From contig NZ_WIAY01000001.1 in assembly GCF_009467805.1 (NCBI RefSeq), positions 1,120,982 through 1,184,981 of the forward strand: 64,000 nt of DNA. The letters are read 5' to 3'. Of this stretch, positions 37,676 to 46,059 are shown one piece after another; position 1 is the stretch's first letter, and each line of letters opens with the position of its first letter. The notes beneath the pieces were generated by a model. It had not been told where the DNA came from and did no database searches. It worked only from the letters and a program-made list of their open reading frames with translations. Position numbers and translations under genes: made by a program. Origin of the DNA: Stenotrophomonas nematodicola (GTDB taxonomy: Bacteria > Pseudomonadota > Gammaproteobacteria > Xanthomonadales > Xanthomonadaceae).

Positions 37676-39487
37676 ATGCGCCAGCATCTCCTTGCCCTCG
37701 CCCTGGTCGCCGCCCTCGGCGGCTGCCAGCAGGCCGACGCTCCGCCGGCCGCCAACGACGCCCCGGCTGCCGCGGCCAGCGCCAGTGACGCCGCCGTCGA
37801 CACCGCCTTCGCCGACCTGTCCAAGCGCGCGCTCGATACGTGGATGCAGCTGTCGCCGATCAGCGCCACCCAGATCGGCGACCATCGCTACGACAGCGAG
37901 ATCGACGATCTGAGCGCGGCTGGCCAGCAGAAGATGCTGACCGCGTACAAGGGCCTGGTCGCCGACCTGGACCGCATCGACGTGAGCAAGCTGTCGCGCG
38001 AGAACCAGGTGGATGCGGCGATCCTGCGCAATCAGCTGCAGTCGGATATCTGGAACGCCGAGGTGCTGCAGTCGTCCAGGTGGGACCCGCAGGTCTACAA
38101 CGGCCTGGCCGGCAGTGCCATCTACAGCCTGATGGCGCGCGAGTTCGCGCCATTGCCGGAGCGGCTGAAGTCCGCCACCGCGCGTATGGAAAAGCTGCCG
38201 GCGATCTTCGCCCAGGCGCGTGAGAACCTGGACCCGGCACGCGTGCCGAAGATCCATGCCGAGACGGTCGCCAAGCAGAACCGCGGCATCCTCAGCATCG
38301 TCGATTCGTTCATCGTGCCGCATATGGGCGAGCTGCCGGCCGAGGACCAGAAGCGCCTGCAGGCTGCCATCGAAGGCCTGAAGAAGGCGGTGGACGAGCA
38401 GCAGACCTGGCTGGACAAGACCCTGGTGCCCAACGCCAAGGGCGACTTCCGCATCGGCGCGGATCTGTACGACCAGAAGCTGAAGTTCGCGCTGAATTCG
38501 TCGCTGTCGCGCGCGGAGATCGGTGAGCGCGCGCGGGCCGAGCTCAAGCGCGTGCGCCAGGACATGTACGGCATCGCGCAGACCGTGCTCAAGGATACGG
38601 CCGGCGCGCCGGCGCTGCCGGCCAACCCGACCGACGCGCAGCAGCAGGCGGCGATCGAGGCGGCGCTGGAACTGGCCTACGCCGACAAGCCGGCGCGCGA
38701 CAAAGTGGTGGACGATGCCAAGGCCGCGCTGGCGCAGTCCACCGAGTTCGTCCGCAAACACGACCTGATGACGTTGCCCGACTCGCCGGTGGACATCATT
38801 CTGATGCCGGAGTTCCAGCGCGGCGTGGCGGTGGCGTACTGCGATTCGCCGGGTCCGCTGGACAAGAACCTGAAGACGTTCTACGCGGTCTCGCCGATTC
38901 CGGACGACTGGAGCGACGCGCAGGTGGACTCGTTCCTGCGCGAATACAACAGCCGCATGATCCACCTGCTGAGCATCCACGAAGGCACGCCGGGCCATTA
39001 CCTGGAAGGCTGGCACTCGGGCAAGTTCCCCTCGACCCTGCGCGCGGTGCTGCGTTCGGGCCTGTTCGCCGAAGGCTGGGCGGTGTACACCGAGCGGATG
39101 ATGCAGGAGCAGGGCTACCTGGACAACGACCCGCTGTTCCATCTGGTGCAGCTGAAGTTCTACCTGCGCACCATTTCCAACGCGATCCTGGACCAAGGCG
39201 TGCACGTGGACAACTGGACCCGCGAGCAGGCCATGCACCTGATGACCCACGACGCGTTCCAGCAGGAAAGCGAAGCCTCGGGCAAGTGGGTGCGCGCGCA
39301 GTTGACCTCGGCGCAGCTGCCGACCTACTTCGTCGGCGCGCAGGAGCACTTCGACACGCGCAAGGCGGTGCAGGAGAAGCAGGGCGACAAGTTCAACCTG
39401 AAGGCCTACCACGACCAGATGCTGTCCTACGGCGCCCCGCCGGTGCGCTTCGCGCGCCAGCTGATGCTGGACCAGCCGATCGAGTAA
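37676..39487 (+). CDS. DUF885-family lipoprotein, probable metal-dependent peptidase
   Basis: Large DUF885 protein (603 aa), lipidated at Cys17 (ALGGCQQ). A Pro/Ala-rich linker follows. The domain, mostly helical, carries the HEGTPGH motif near residue 435 and GWAVYTERMMQE about 30 residues later, which resemble the zinc site of M2/M32-like metallopeptidases (family knowledge; peptidase role inferred). Start ATG 37676 is chosen for the signal peptide; upstream in-frame starts are not credible. The gene ends at 39487, then a repeat-rich non-coding region begins. Confidence 0.88.
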   Translation: MRQHLLALALVAALGGCQQADAPPAANDAPAAAASASDAAVDTAFADLSKRALDTWMQLSPISATQIGDHRYDSEIDDLSAAGQQKMLTAYKGLVADLDRIDVSKLSRENQVDAAILRNQLQSDIWNAEVLQSSRWDPQVYNGLAGSAIYSLMAREFAPLPERLKSATARMEKLPAIFAQARENLDPARVPKIHAETVAKQNRGILSIVDSFIVPHMGELPAEDQKRLQAAIEGLKKAVDEQQTWLDKTLVPNAKGDFRIGADLYDQKLKFALNSSLSRAEIGERARAELKRVRQDMYGIAQTVLKDTAGAPALPANPTDAQQQAAIEAALELAYADKPARDKVVDDAKAALAQSTEFVRKHDLMTLPDSPVDIILMPEFQRGVAVAYCDSPGPLDKNLKTFYAVSPIPDDWSDAQVDSFLREYNSRMIHLLSIHEGTPGHYLEGWHSGKFPSTLRAVLRSGLFAEGWAVYTERMMQEQGYLDNDPLFHLVQLKFYLRTISNAILDQGVHVDNWTREQAMHLMTHDAFQQESEASGKWVRAQLTSAQLPTYFVGAQEHFDTRKAVQEKQGDKFNLKAYHDQMLSYGAPPVRFARQLMLDQPIE

Positions 39488-39510
39488 CCGGTCGACAGCG
39501 TGATCTGTGG

Positions 39511-39531
39511 GTGCCGGCCGCTGGTCGGCAC
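39511..39531 (+). repeat. SMAG/REP-like palindrome
   Basis: GTGCCGGCC-GCT-GGTCGGCAC forms a 9-bp stem with one wobble pair. It resembles the GTAG-headed SMAG repeats of Stenotrophomonas maltophilia, although here the four preceding bases are GTGG. Confidence 0.55.
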
Positions 39532-39538
39532 GCAAGCC

Positions 39539-39568
39539 AAACGGCCCGGTGCGAACCGGGCCGTTTGT
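39539..39568 (+). terminator. terminator-like hairpin, copy 1
   Basis: 13-bp perfect stem with GCGA loop, followed by TGTTTGCGGTTTTC. The first hairpin likely ends the DUF885 transcript; the same hairpin recurs at about 39794-39823 and 40014-40043. Confidence 0.6.
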
Positions 39569-39619
39569 GTTTGCGGTTTTCTTCTGTGAAGCAGAGCAGC
39601 GTCTTCTCTGTTCCCGTGT

Positions 39620-39727
39620 GAGGAGGGCCGTCAGCCCTGTCCGGGACACGCCGTGAACCCATCCCTGGGGGCTCGTAGAAAACATCCATGTTTTCTACGG
39701 TCCCGTACAGGGCTGACGACCCTCCTC
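39620..39727 (+). repeat. 108-nt folded element 1
   Basis: 28-nt left arm 39620-39647 and right arm 39700-39727 are complementary apart from two mismatches. The 52-nt core contains ACGCCGTGAA, a small hairpin CCCA-TCCC-TGGG, GGCTC, and an 11-bp hairpin at 39675-39698 starting GTAGAAAACAT. Confidence 0.85.
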
Positions 39728-39780
39728 CGATAGGTTCACGTGTGCGGCCTGCAATGACTGCAACGACTGCCGACGCTGTT

Positions 39781-40006
39781 CGGCACGCAAGGCAAACGGC
39801 CCGGTGCGAACCGGGCCGTTTGTGTTTGCGGTTGTTCTTCTGTGAAGCAGAGCAGCGCCTCGCTTGTTCCTGCGTGAGGAGGACCGTCAGCCCTGTCCGG
39901 GACACGCCGTGAACCCATCCTTGGGGGCTCGTAGAAAACATCCATGTTTTCTACGGTCCCGGACAGGGCTGACGGCCCTCCTCCGATAGGTTCATGTGTG
40001 CGGCCT
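39781..40006 (+). repeat. tandem repeat unit, copy 2
   Basis: Second copy, 220 bp before the matching point in copy 3 and lacking the right-end extension of copy 1. Carries the terminator-like hairpin and folded element 2. Confidence 0.85.
39876..39983 (+). repeat. 108-nt folded element 2
   Basis: Same layout as element 1; arms 39876-39903 and 39956-39983 differ by one mismatch. Inner hairpin at 39931-39954. Confidence 0.85.
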
Positions 40007-40252
40007 GCAAGGCAAACGGCCCGGTGCGAACCGGGCCGTTTGTGTTTGCGGTTTTCTTCTGTGAAGCACAGAGCAGCGCCTCGCTTGTCCTGTGTGAGGA
40101 GGGCCGTCAGCCCTATCCGGGACACGCCGTGAACCCATCCCTGGGGGCTCGTAGAAAACATCCCTGTTTTCTACGGTCCCGGACAGGACTGACGGCCCTC
40201 CTCCGATAGGTTCACGTGTGCGCGGCCTGCAACGAGTGCCGATGCTGTTCGC
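40007..40252 (+). repeat. tandem repeat unit, copy 3
   Basis: Third copy; its right end again has a GCCGATGCTGTTCG segment like copy 1. Contains the terminator-like hairpin and folded element 3. Confidence 0.8.
40096..40203 (+). repeat. 108-nt folded element 3
   Basis: Arms 40096-40123 and 40176-40203, two mismatches. The inner hairpin at 40151-40174 has one changed base next to its loop, shortening that stem to 10 bp. Confidence 0.85.
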
Positions 40253-40280
40253 CTGTCGATGACGCACCGGGCCACTGTCA

Positions 40281-40388
40281 GTGGCTGGCGGAGATGGGTA
40301 TGCGGGACCGTAGAAAACATGGATGTTTTCTACGAGCCTACATGGACGTATTCACGGCGTGTCCCGCATGCCCATCTCCGCCGGCCAC
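40281..40388 (-). repeat. 108-nt folded element 4, inverted, with different arms
   Basis: Again 28 + 52 + 28 nt. Read on the minus strand the core keeps ACGCCGTGAA, GGCTC and the GTAG hairpin exactly, but the small hairpin is TACG-TCCA-TGTA, and the arms (40281-40308 and 40361-40388) are unrelated to elements 1-3 except for the last six bases. The arms pair with only two transition differences. Confidence 0.85.
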
Positions 40389-40447
40389 CCGCCGGGAACC
40401 AGGGCAGCCAGCACTGGCTTCATGCCTCTTCTTCACCAGGATCAGGA

Positions 40448-42280
40448 TCACGCGTCCGCCGCGACGAACCCGCCGGTCTGGCGGGCCCACAGCCGTGCGT
40501 ACAGGCCACCGGCGGCGACCAATTCGGCGTGCGTGCCGGTCTCCACGATGCGGCCCTGATCCATGACCACCAGTCGGTCCATGCGCGCGATGGTGGACAG
40601 CCGGTGGGCGATCGCGATCACCGTCTTGCCCGCCATCAGCTCGTCCAGGTTGTCCTGGATGGCCGCCTCCACTTCCGAATCCAGCGCGGAGGTCGCCTCG
40701 TCCAGCACCAGGATCGGCGCGTCCTTGAGCAGCACCCGCGCGATCGCGATGCGCTGGCGCTGGCCGCCGGACAGTTTGACCCCGCGCTCGCCCACGTGGG
40801 CGTCGTAGCCGGTGCGGCCCTCGCCGTCGCGCAGCGTCTCGATGAAGCTGGCGGCGCGCGCCTTGGACACCGCCGCACGCAGCTGCGCCTCGGTCGCGTC
40901 CGGTCGTCCGTACAGCAGGTTGTCGCGGATCGAACGGTGCAGCAGCGACGTGTCCTGGGTCACCACGCCGATCTGCCGGCGCAGGCTCTCCTGGGTCACC
41001 CCGGCGATGTCCTGGCCATCGATCCGGATGTGTCCGCTTTCCAGGTCGTACAGCCGCAGCAGCACATTGACCAGCGTCGACTTGCCCGCGCCGGACGGGC
41101 CTACCAGACCGATCCTCTCGCCCGGTGCCACCACCAGGTCGAGACCGGCGATCACGCCGCCGGTCTTGCCGTAATGGAAATGGATGTCGTCGAAATGCAC
41201 CCCGCCTTCGCGTACCTCCAGCGGCACCGCGTCGGGACGATCCTGCACGGTCAGCGGCTGGGCGATGGTGGTGATGCCATCCTGCACCGTCCCGATATCC
41301 TCGAAGATGCCGTTGATGGTCCACATGATCCAGCCGGACATGTTGTGGATGCGGATCACCAGCCCTGTCGCCAGCGTGATCGCGCCCACGGTGATGTGCC
41401 CGCCGTTCCAGAGCCACAACGCCAGCCCACAGGTCCCGGCGATAAGGAAGCCGTTGACGATGGCGATGGTCAGGTCCATCGACGTGGTGATCCGGGTCTG
41501 GCGACGGTGCTTGACCGCCAGCTCATCGATCGCCTCGGCCACGTATGCCTGCTCGCGGCCGCCGTGGGCGAACAGCTTGAGCGTGGGGATGTTGGTGTAG
41601 CCGTCGACGATACGGCCCATCGCCTTGGAACGCGCTTCAGAGGCGATCCACGCGCGCTCCTTCGCGCGCGGCACGAAGTACCACATGATCGCCACATAGG
41701 CGGCCAGCCACAGTACCAGCGGAATCATCAGCCGCCAGTCGGCCTGCGCGAACAGATACAGCGCGGTACCGGTGTAGACCACGATGTACCAGAGCGAGTC
41801 GACCATCTGCACCGCCGATTCGCGCAGCGACGTGCCGGTCTGCATCACCCGGTTGGCCATGCTGCCGGCGAAATCGTTCTGGAAGAAACTCAGGCTCTGC
41901 CGCACCACGTAGTTGTGCATCAGCCAGCGCGAGCGGTTGCTCAGCCCCGGCACGATCGCCTGGTTGACCAGCAGGTTGTGCAGGCCGACCAGGATCGGGC
42001 GGGCGATCAGGGTGATGCCGGCCATCCACAGCAGCGTGTCGGCGTGCGCGGCAAAGAAGCCGGGATCGGGCTGCTCGCCCACCATGTCCACGATGCGGCC
42101 GAGGAAGTCGAACATGGCCACTTCCACCAGCGCCAGCAGCAGCCCGGCGATCAGCGTGGCCAGCAGTACCGGCCATACCGGCCGCAGGTAGTGGACGTAG
42201 AACGGCAGCACCTTGCGCGGTGGCATGCGGCCATCGATCGGCGGGAACACCGGAATCAGCGACTCGAACCAGCGGAACAT
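40448..42280 (-). CDS. ABC exporter, fused membrane and ATPase domains
   Basis: Half-transporter (610 aa) of the MsbA/multidrug type: six membrane helices (about 25-340) and a C-terminal ATPase with Walker [10 protein letters not shown], signature LSGGQRQR, Walker [13 protein letters not shown] and the H-loop IAHRLSTI. It should work as a homodimer in the inner membrane; the substrate is unknown. ATG 42280 is chosen because family homology starts at [14 protein letters not shown]; an in-frame start at 42352 lies across a hairpin. Convergent with the DUF885 gene across the repeat region. Confidence 0.92.
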   Translation of the reverse strand: MFRWFESLIPVFPPIDGRMPPRKVLPFYVHYLRPVWPVLLATLIAGLLLALVEVAMFDFLGRIVDMVGEQPDPGFFAAHADTLLWMAGITLIARPILVGLHNLLVNQAIVPGLSNRSRWLMHNYVVRQSLSFFQNDFAGSMANRVMQTGTSLRESAVQMVDSLWYIVVYTGTALYLFAQADWRLMIPLVLWLAAYVAIMWYFVPRAKERAWIASEARSKAMGRIVDGYTNIPTLKLFAHGGREQAYVAEAIDELAVKHRRQTRITTSMDLTIAIVNGFLIAGTCGLALWLWNGGHITVGAITLATGLVIRIHNMSGWIMWTINGIFEDIGTVQDGITTIAQPLTVQDRPDAVPLEVREGGVHFDDIHFHYGKTGGVIAGLDLVVAPGERIGLVGPSGAGKSTLVNVLLRLYDLESGHIRIDGQDIAGVTQESLRRQIGVVTQDTSLLHRSIRDNLLYGRPDATEAQLRAAVSKARAASFIETLRDGEGRTGYDAHVGERGVKLSGGQRQRIAIARVLLKDAPILVLDEATSALDSEVEAAIQDNLDELMAGKTVIAIAHRLSTIARMDRLVVMDQGRIVETGTHAELVAAGGLYARLWARQTGGFVAADA

Positions 42281-42300
42281 TCCATTTCCCACAAAAAGAA

Positions 42301-42330
42301 GCAGGCCGCGATTATCCCACCGCGGCCTGC
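42301..42330 (-). terminator. hairpin between the serine hydrolase and ABC genes
   Basis: Perfect 10-bp stem GCAGGCCGCG / CGCGGCCTGC with a 10-nt loop; on the minus strand it is followed by TTCTTTTTG. It likely terminates the serine hydrolase mRNA. The loop read on the minus strand contains GATAAT (42311-42316), a -10-like hexamer about 30 bp before the ABC gene start. Confidence 0.75.
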
Positions 42331-42368
42331 GTTTTGTTTTCACCCGCGCCACACGCGGGACGCGCGGT

Positions 42369-43946
42369 TCAGCCCTTCGCGTCGTTGGCGATCGGCGTCA
42401 GCAGCAGGTCCTGGAAATCGAAACTGAAATCGGTCAGCGACGACACCGCCTGCATGCGCGCCTCGCGGACCTTGCCGTCCGGGTCCAGGCTGAAAGTGAT
42501 GAATGCATCGGCATTCAGTGAACGGTCGTCCCAGCGCACCAGGAAGGTGTCGTGCTGCCACGGCTCCATCGTGCCAACCAGCTGCGCGGTCCTGCCGAAG
42601 CGCAGGCGCAGCGTACCGGCCTTCTGCTCCACGAACACATCGCCGTACCACGGATCGCGGTAGCCACCGGCGTAGCCGGCCAGCGGCAGTGACGGGCGGG
42701 ACTTCGCATCGCGCGCGGCCTGGTGCCGGGCCCACCCCTCGTCGGCCTTGTCCTGCGCCTTGGCCACCGCGGCCGCGTACGCGCCGACCCAGTCGGTCGT
42801 CGGTGCCGCGAGGTAGGCGTCCAGCACATCCATCGTGATCGCGTTGAAGGCCGCACCGACTTCCTGGTTGGTCAGCACGACGATGCCCAGGTTCTGTTCG
42901 GGCACCAGGGTCACGCGCGAGACCATGCCCGGCCAGCCGCCGGTGTGCCACACCAGTTTCTGGCCCCGATAGTCGCTCAGGCTCCAGCCTTCGCCGTATC
43001 CGGCGAAGTTCGGGCGTGCCGCGGCCAGCTCCGGCACGCTCGGCTCGGGCACCACCTGCGGGGTGATCATCTGCCACATCGCGTTCTGGGTCTTGGCGCT
43101 GAACAGCGCGGTGCCGTTCTCCAGCGCGCCGTGGGCCAACTGCACATTCATCCAGCGCGCCATGTCGTGCACGCTGGAGTAGATGCCGCCGGCACCGGCG
43201 TTGTTGGACCAGGTCAGCGGCGCAACCGTGCGCAGCGCGGTGAAGTCGTATTTGGCGTGTCCCACGGCCGCGTTGTCGCCCGGCTGCAGGTGGTCGGCGT
43301 TGTAGCGCGTGCCGGTCATGCCGACCGGCGTGAAAATGTGCTGCTGCAGGAAGTCCGCGTAGGACTGCCCGGACACCTGCTCGATCACCTGCTGGGCCAC
43401 AGCGTAGAGAATGTTGTCGTACGCGTAGCGGTCGCGGAATCCGGCCTTCAGCGGCACCTTGGCCAGGCGCTGCACCACCTCCTGGTTGGTGTAGGTAGTG
43501 GTCGGCCAGAACAGCAGGTCGCCGGCGCCGAGGCTCAGCCCGCTGCGGTGCGAGAGCAGGTCGCGGATGCGCATCTCGCCGGTCACGTACGGATCGGACA
43601 TGCGGAAACCGGGCAGGTGGTCGATCACCCGGTCGTCCATTTTCAGTCTGCCCTGCTCGGCGAGCAGGTTCAGCGAGGTAGCGGTGAAGGCCTTGGTGTT
43701 GGATGCGATCGCGAACAGCGTGTCGGCCTGCACCGGCGCGGGCTTGCCCAGCTCGCGCACACCGTAACCACGTTCGAGGACGACCTTGCCGTCCTTCACC
43801 ACCGCCACCGCGATGCCGGGTACATCGAATTCACTGCGGACGCGCTCGACCGTGGCGTCCAGCCGCTGCAGTTCGGCCGGCACGGCCGCCGATGCCAGGG
43901 GTGCGCACGCCAGCAGCACGACGCCTCCGATCCAGGATGTGTTCAA
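42369..43946 (-). CDS. secreted serine hydrolase, class C beta-lactamase-like
   Basis: Serine hydrolase (525 aa) of the beta-lactamase/DD-peptidase-like family, with a signal peptide cleaved near ASAAVP. The active-site tetrad SNTK is at 82-85, Tyr-x-Asn in YDN 176-178, and HTGG at 334-337. After about residue 385 a C-terminal DUF3471-type domain follows (PLAGYAGGYRDPWYGDVFVE). The start codon is TTG at 43946 with GGAG 7 nt upstream. More likely an esterase or peptidase than a true antibiotic-hydrolysing enzyme (inference). Confidence 0.87.
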   Translation of the reverse strand: MNTSWIGGVVLLACAPLASAAVPAELQRLDATVERVRSEFDVPGIAVAVVKDGKVVLERGYGVRELGKPAPVQADTLFAIASNTKAFTATSLNLLAEQGRLKMDDRVIDHLPGFRMSDPYVTGEMRIRDLLSHRSGLSLGAGDLLFWPTTTYTNQEVVQRLAKVPLKAGFRDRYAYDNILYAVAQQVIEQVSGQSYADFLQQHIFTPVGMTGTRYNADHLQPGDNAAVGHAKYDFTALRTVAPLTWSNNAGAGGIYSSVHDMARWMNVQLAHGALENGTALFSAKTQNAMWQMITPQVVPEPSVPELAAARPNFAGYGEGWSLSDYRGQKLVWHTGGWPGMVSRVTLVPEQNLGIVVLTNQEVGAAFNAITMDVLDAYLAAPTTDWVGAYAAAVAKAQDKADEGWARHQAARDAKSRPSLPLAGYAGGYRDPWYGDVFVEQKAGTLRLRFGRTAQLVGTMEPWQHDTFLVRWDDRSLNADAFITFSLDPDGKVREARMQAVSSLTDFSFDFQDLLLTPIANDAKG

Positions 43947-44077
43947 TCAGTGTCTCCAGTTGCATGTCGCGGGGGCGTTGAGATCCACAGGATGCCCGTC
44001 GCCGGTTTCGCACGATGGTAACGCGGCCCCCTTCACGCTCGCCTGTGCCAGAAGGCGGCCCGCCCCGGAGAGCCTGC

Positions 44078-44518
44078 ATGACCGCGCCAGCCAACACCGT
44101 CTCCACCATCATTCCGTGCCTGCGCTACCGCGACGCCCGGGCGGCGATCGCCTGGCTGCAGCGCGCGTTCGGCTTCGAACCGCAGGCGGTGTATGCCGAT
44201 GGCGACACCGTCCACCACGCGCAGCTGGTCTACGGCCACGGCATGATCATGCTGGGCTCGGTGGACAACGGCAGCGCATGGGGACGCCACAGAGTGCAGC
44301 CGGACGAGGTCGGCGGCCGCCAGACCCAGAGCGCCTGCGTGATCGTGGCCGACCCCGATGCGCACCATGCGCGCGCGGTTGCCGCCGGGGCCGAGGTGGT
44401 GATCGCGATCGCCGACCAGGACTACGGTGGTCGTGGCTACGCCTGCCGCGATCCCGAAGGCTACCTGTGGTGGTTCGGCAGTTACGATCCCTGGCAGGCC
44501 CACGCAGGCGGCGCATGA
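44078..44518 (+). CDS. VOC-superfamily (glyoxalase-like) protein
   Basis: Small VOC protein (146 aa) with two beta-alpha-beta-beta-beta modules: STIIPCLRYRDARAAIAWLQRAFGFEP and a second module ending RDPEGYLWWFGSY, where the Glu of the last strand is a typical metal ligand. Substrate not predictable. GGAG lies 8 nt before ATG 44078. ATGA overlap with the next gene suggests a two-gene operon. Confidence 0.85.
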   Translation: MTAPANTVSTIIPCLRYRDARAAIAWLQRAFGFEPQAVYADGDTVHHAQLVYGHGMIMLGSVDNGSAWGRHRVQPDEVGGRQTQSACVIVADPDAHHARAVAAGAEVVIAIADQDYGGRGYACRDPEGYLWWFGSYDPWQAHAGGA

Positions 44519-45333
44519 GCGCACCGCCCGGTCGTATCCGTACCGGCATCGGCGGCTGGGTGTTTCCGGCCTGGCGCGGCGGCATGTTCTATCCGCCCGG
44601 GCTGCCCCAGCGCGATGAACTGGCGCATGCCAGCCGCGCACTCGGATGCATCGAAATCAACAGCACCTTCTACCGCGCACAGAAGCCGGCGGTGTACGCC
44701 CAGTGGCGTGAGCAGACCCCGGCCGGCTTCCGGTTTTCGGCCAAGGCACCGCGCACCATTACCCAGACCCACGACCTGGGCACGGTCGGGGCGCGCGTGG
44801 ATGCCTTCGTCGAGGGCATCGCCGCGTTGGGCGACCGGCTGGGCCCGCTGGTCTGGCAGTTCGGCGACAGCCATCCGGCCGACGCGGAGGCGTTCGACGC
44901 GTTCCTGCAGCGCCTTCCGCGCGAGGCCGGCGGCGTTCGCCTGCAGCATGCGCTGGAGGTGCGCAATCCGGCGGCGTGGACGCCGGCCCTGATCGCAACC
45001 GCACGTGCGCACGGCACCGCCCTGGTGTACAGCGGCTCGGCCGACTATCCCAGCTTCGCCGACCCCACCGCCGACTTCATCTATGCACGGCTGATGCATG
45101 CGCGCGGCAACCTGCGCGCCGGCTACCCCGAACGTGCGCTGGAACAGTGGTGCCTGCGCGCGATGCGCTGGGCGCGCGGCGAGGACAACCCCGACCTGCC
45201 GCATGTGGTTGCCGATGCACCGCCGGCTGTCTCCCGCGACGTGTATGTGGTGTTCATCGGCGCGGCCAAACAGCGCAATCCCGGCGCGGCGATGGCGCTG
45301 CGCGATCAGCTGCGGCGGGTCGGCGCCCCCTGA
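44515..45333 (+). CDS. DUF72-domain protein
   Basis: DUF72 protein (272 aa), a predicted TIM-barrel-like enzyme family of unknown function. Hallmarks are RTGIGGWVFPAWRGGMFYPPGLPQRDELAHAS, EINSTFYRAQKPAVYAQW and the LGPLVWQFGDS segment. It overlaps the VOC gene by 4 bp, and its 3' end overlaps the convergent membrane protein gene by 28 bp. Confidence 0.88.
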   Translation: MSAPPGRIRTGIGGWVFPAWRGGMFYPPGLPQRDELAHASRALGCIEINSTFYRAQKPAVYAQWREQTPAGFRFSAKAPRTITQTHDLGTVGARVDAFVEGIAALGDRLGPLVWQFGDSHPADAEAFDAFLQRLPREAGGVRLQHALEVRNPAAWTPALIATARAHGTALVYSGSADYPSFADPTADFIYARLMHARGNLRAGYPERALEQWCLRAMRWARGEDNPDLPHVVADAPPAVSRDVYVVFIGAAKQRNPGAAMALRDQLRRVGAP

Positions 45334-45983
45334 GCGCGGTGTGCCAGGCGGGCATCCAACCGCCACAGCAGCGCCCCCACGGCAATGAACGCCGCTGCCA
45401 CCACCGCCGCGTTGCGCGCGACCGTGGCCCCACCCAGCAGGCCCAGGTCCAGGAACGGATAGGGATAGTGGCCACTCCAGCGGCCGACCAGCAGGGCCCA
45501 GCCCAGGTACACCGCCGGGAACACCAGGGCGCCGCCCAGCTGGCGCCAGCGCAGGCCGACATGCGGCCCGGCCAGCCAGCCCAGCAGGTACAGCACCGGC
45601 ACGGCGGTATGCAGGCCGATGTCGGCCCACCACTGCCAGCCCTGCGGTTGCCAGAGCGGGCGCAGCACCAGCGCGTACACCAGCCCGGTGATGCCGATGT
45701 ACAGCGCCACCGCGGCGCTGGGGGCAGGCGCGGCCAGGCCGCTCCGGCTGCCACGCAGCCGCGCCAGGCACACCGCCGCCACCCCGATGTTGCTGAGGAT
45801 GGTGAAGTAGCCCAGCAGCCGCAGGGTGGCCTGGCCACTCCCGGCCTCGGCACCAACGGTCTGCAGCAGCAGGCCGTACTGCAGGGCCAGCGCTGCGACG
45901 GCGACCAGACCGGTGAGCGCGGCCCAGGCGCGCGCGGCCCCGGTCGGGGCCGGAACGGGGAGCAAGGCGTGGGGCGTCTCCAT
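45306..45983 (-). CDS. Pr6Pr-family integral membrane protein
   Basis: Polytopic membrane protein (225 aa) with about six hydrophobic helices. LLGYFTILSNIGVAAVCLARL, WWADIGLHTAVPVLYLLGWL and GRWSGHYPYPFLDLGLLG match the Pr6Pr (AIG1/FAR-17a-like) family, whose bacterial function is unknown. Start at ATG 45983 is chosen because upstream in-frame extension runs through the divergent transporter gene. Confidence 0.75.
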   Translation of the reverse strand: METPHALLPVPAPTGAARAWAALTGLVAVAALALQYGLLLQTVGAEAGSGQATLRLLGYFTILSNIGVAAVCLARLRGSRSGLAAPAPSAAVALYIGITGLVYALVLRPLWQPQGWQWWADIGLHTAVPVLYLLGWLAGPHVGLRWRQLGGALVFPAVYLGWALLVGRWSGHYPYPFLDLGLLGGATVARNAAVVAAAFIAVGALLWRLDARLAHRAQGAPTRRS

Positions 45984-46059
45984 TGGCGCAGGATGCCATG
46001 CGGCGACGGGGTGCTGCAGCAGGATCGCGATGACCGCGCGCTTCCCGCACAATATGCGG

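Larger units (their letters stand above)
39526..39780 (+). repeat. tandem repeat unit, copy 1
   Basis: First copy of a unit that begins CGGCACGCAAG, then a perfect 13-bp hairpin (CAAACGGCCCGGT / ACCGGGCCGTTTG, loop GCGA), a T-rich stretch, and the 108-nt folded element. It has about 30 extra bases at its right end compared with copy 2. Confidence 0.85.
39488..40447. other. 960-bp non-coding repeat region between convergent genes
   Basis: No credible gene. Between the DUF885 stop and the ABC-transporter stop lie one REP-like hairpin, three tandem copies of a roughly 220-255-bp unit and a fourth, inverted, related element. Short ORFs across the repeats arise from the repetition itself. Confidence 0.85.

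Noticed and set aside
39526..40252. Possible CRISPR array
   Set aside because: The repeat unit is over 200 bp with no unique spacers of regular length, and no cas gene is present.
39393..40267. Several overlapping short ORFs on both strands with similar peptides (MFSTSPQGWVHG and relatives)
   Set aside because: They are translations of the tandem repeats and folded elements; no ribosome-binding sites and no coding pattern independent of the repeat.
40259..42427. 722-codon open frame antisense to the ABC transporter
   Set aside because: Shadow; the ABC motifs on the other strand are complete, and the frame runs through the repeats.
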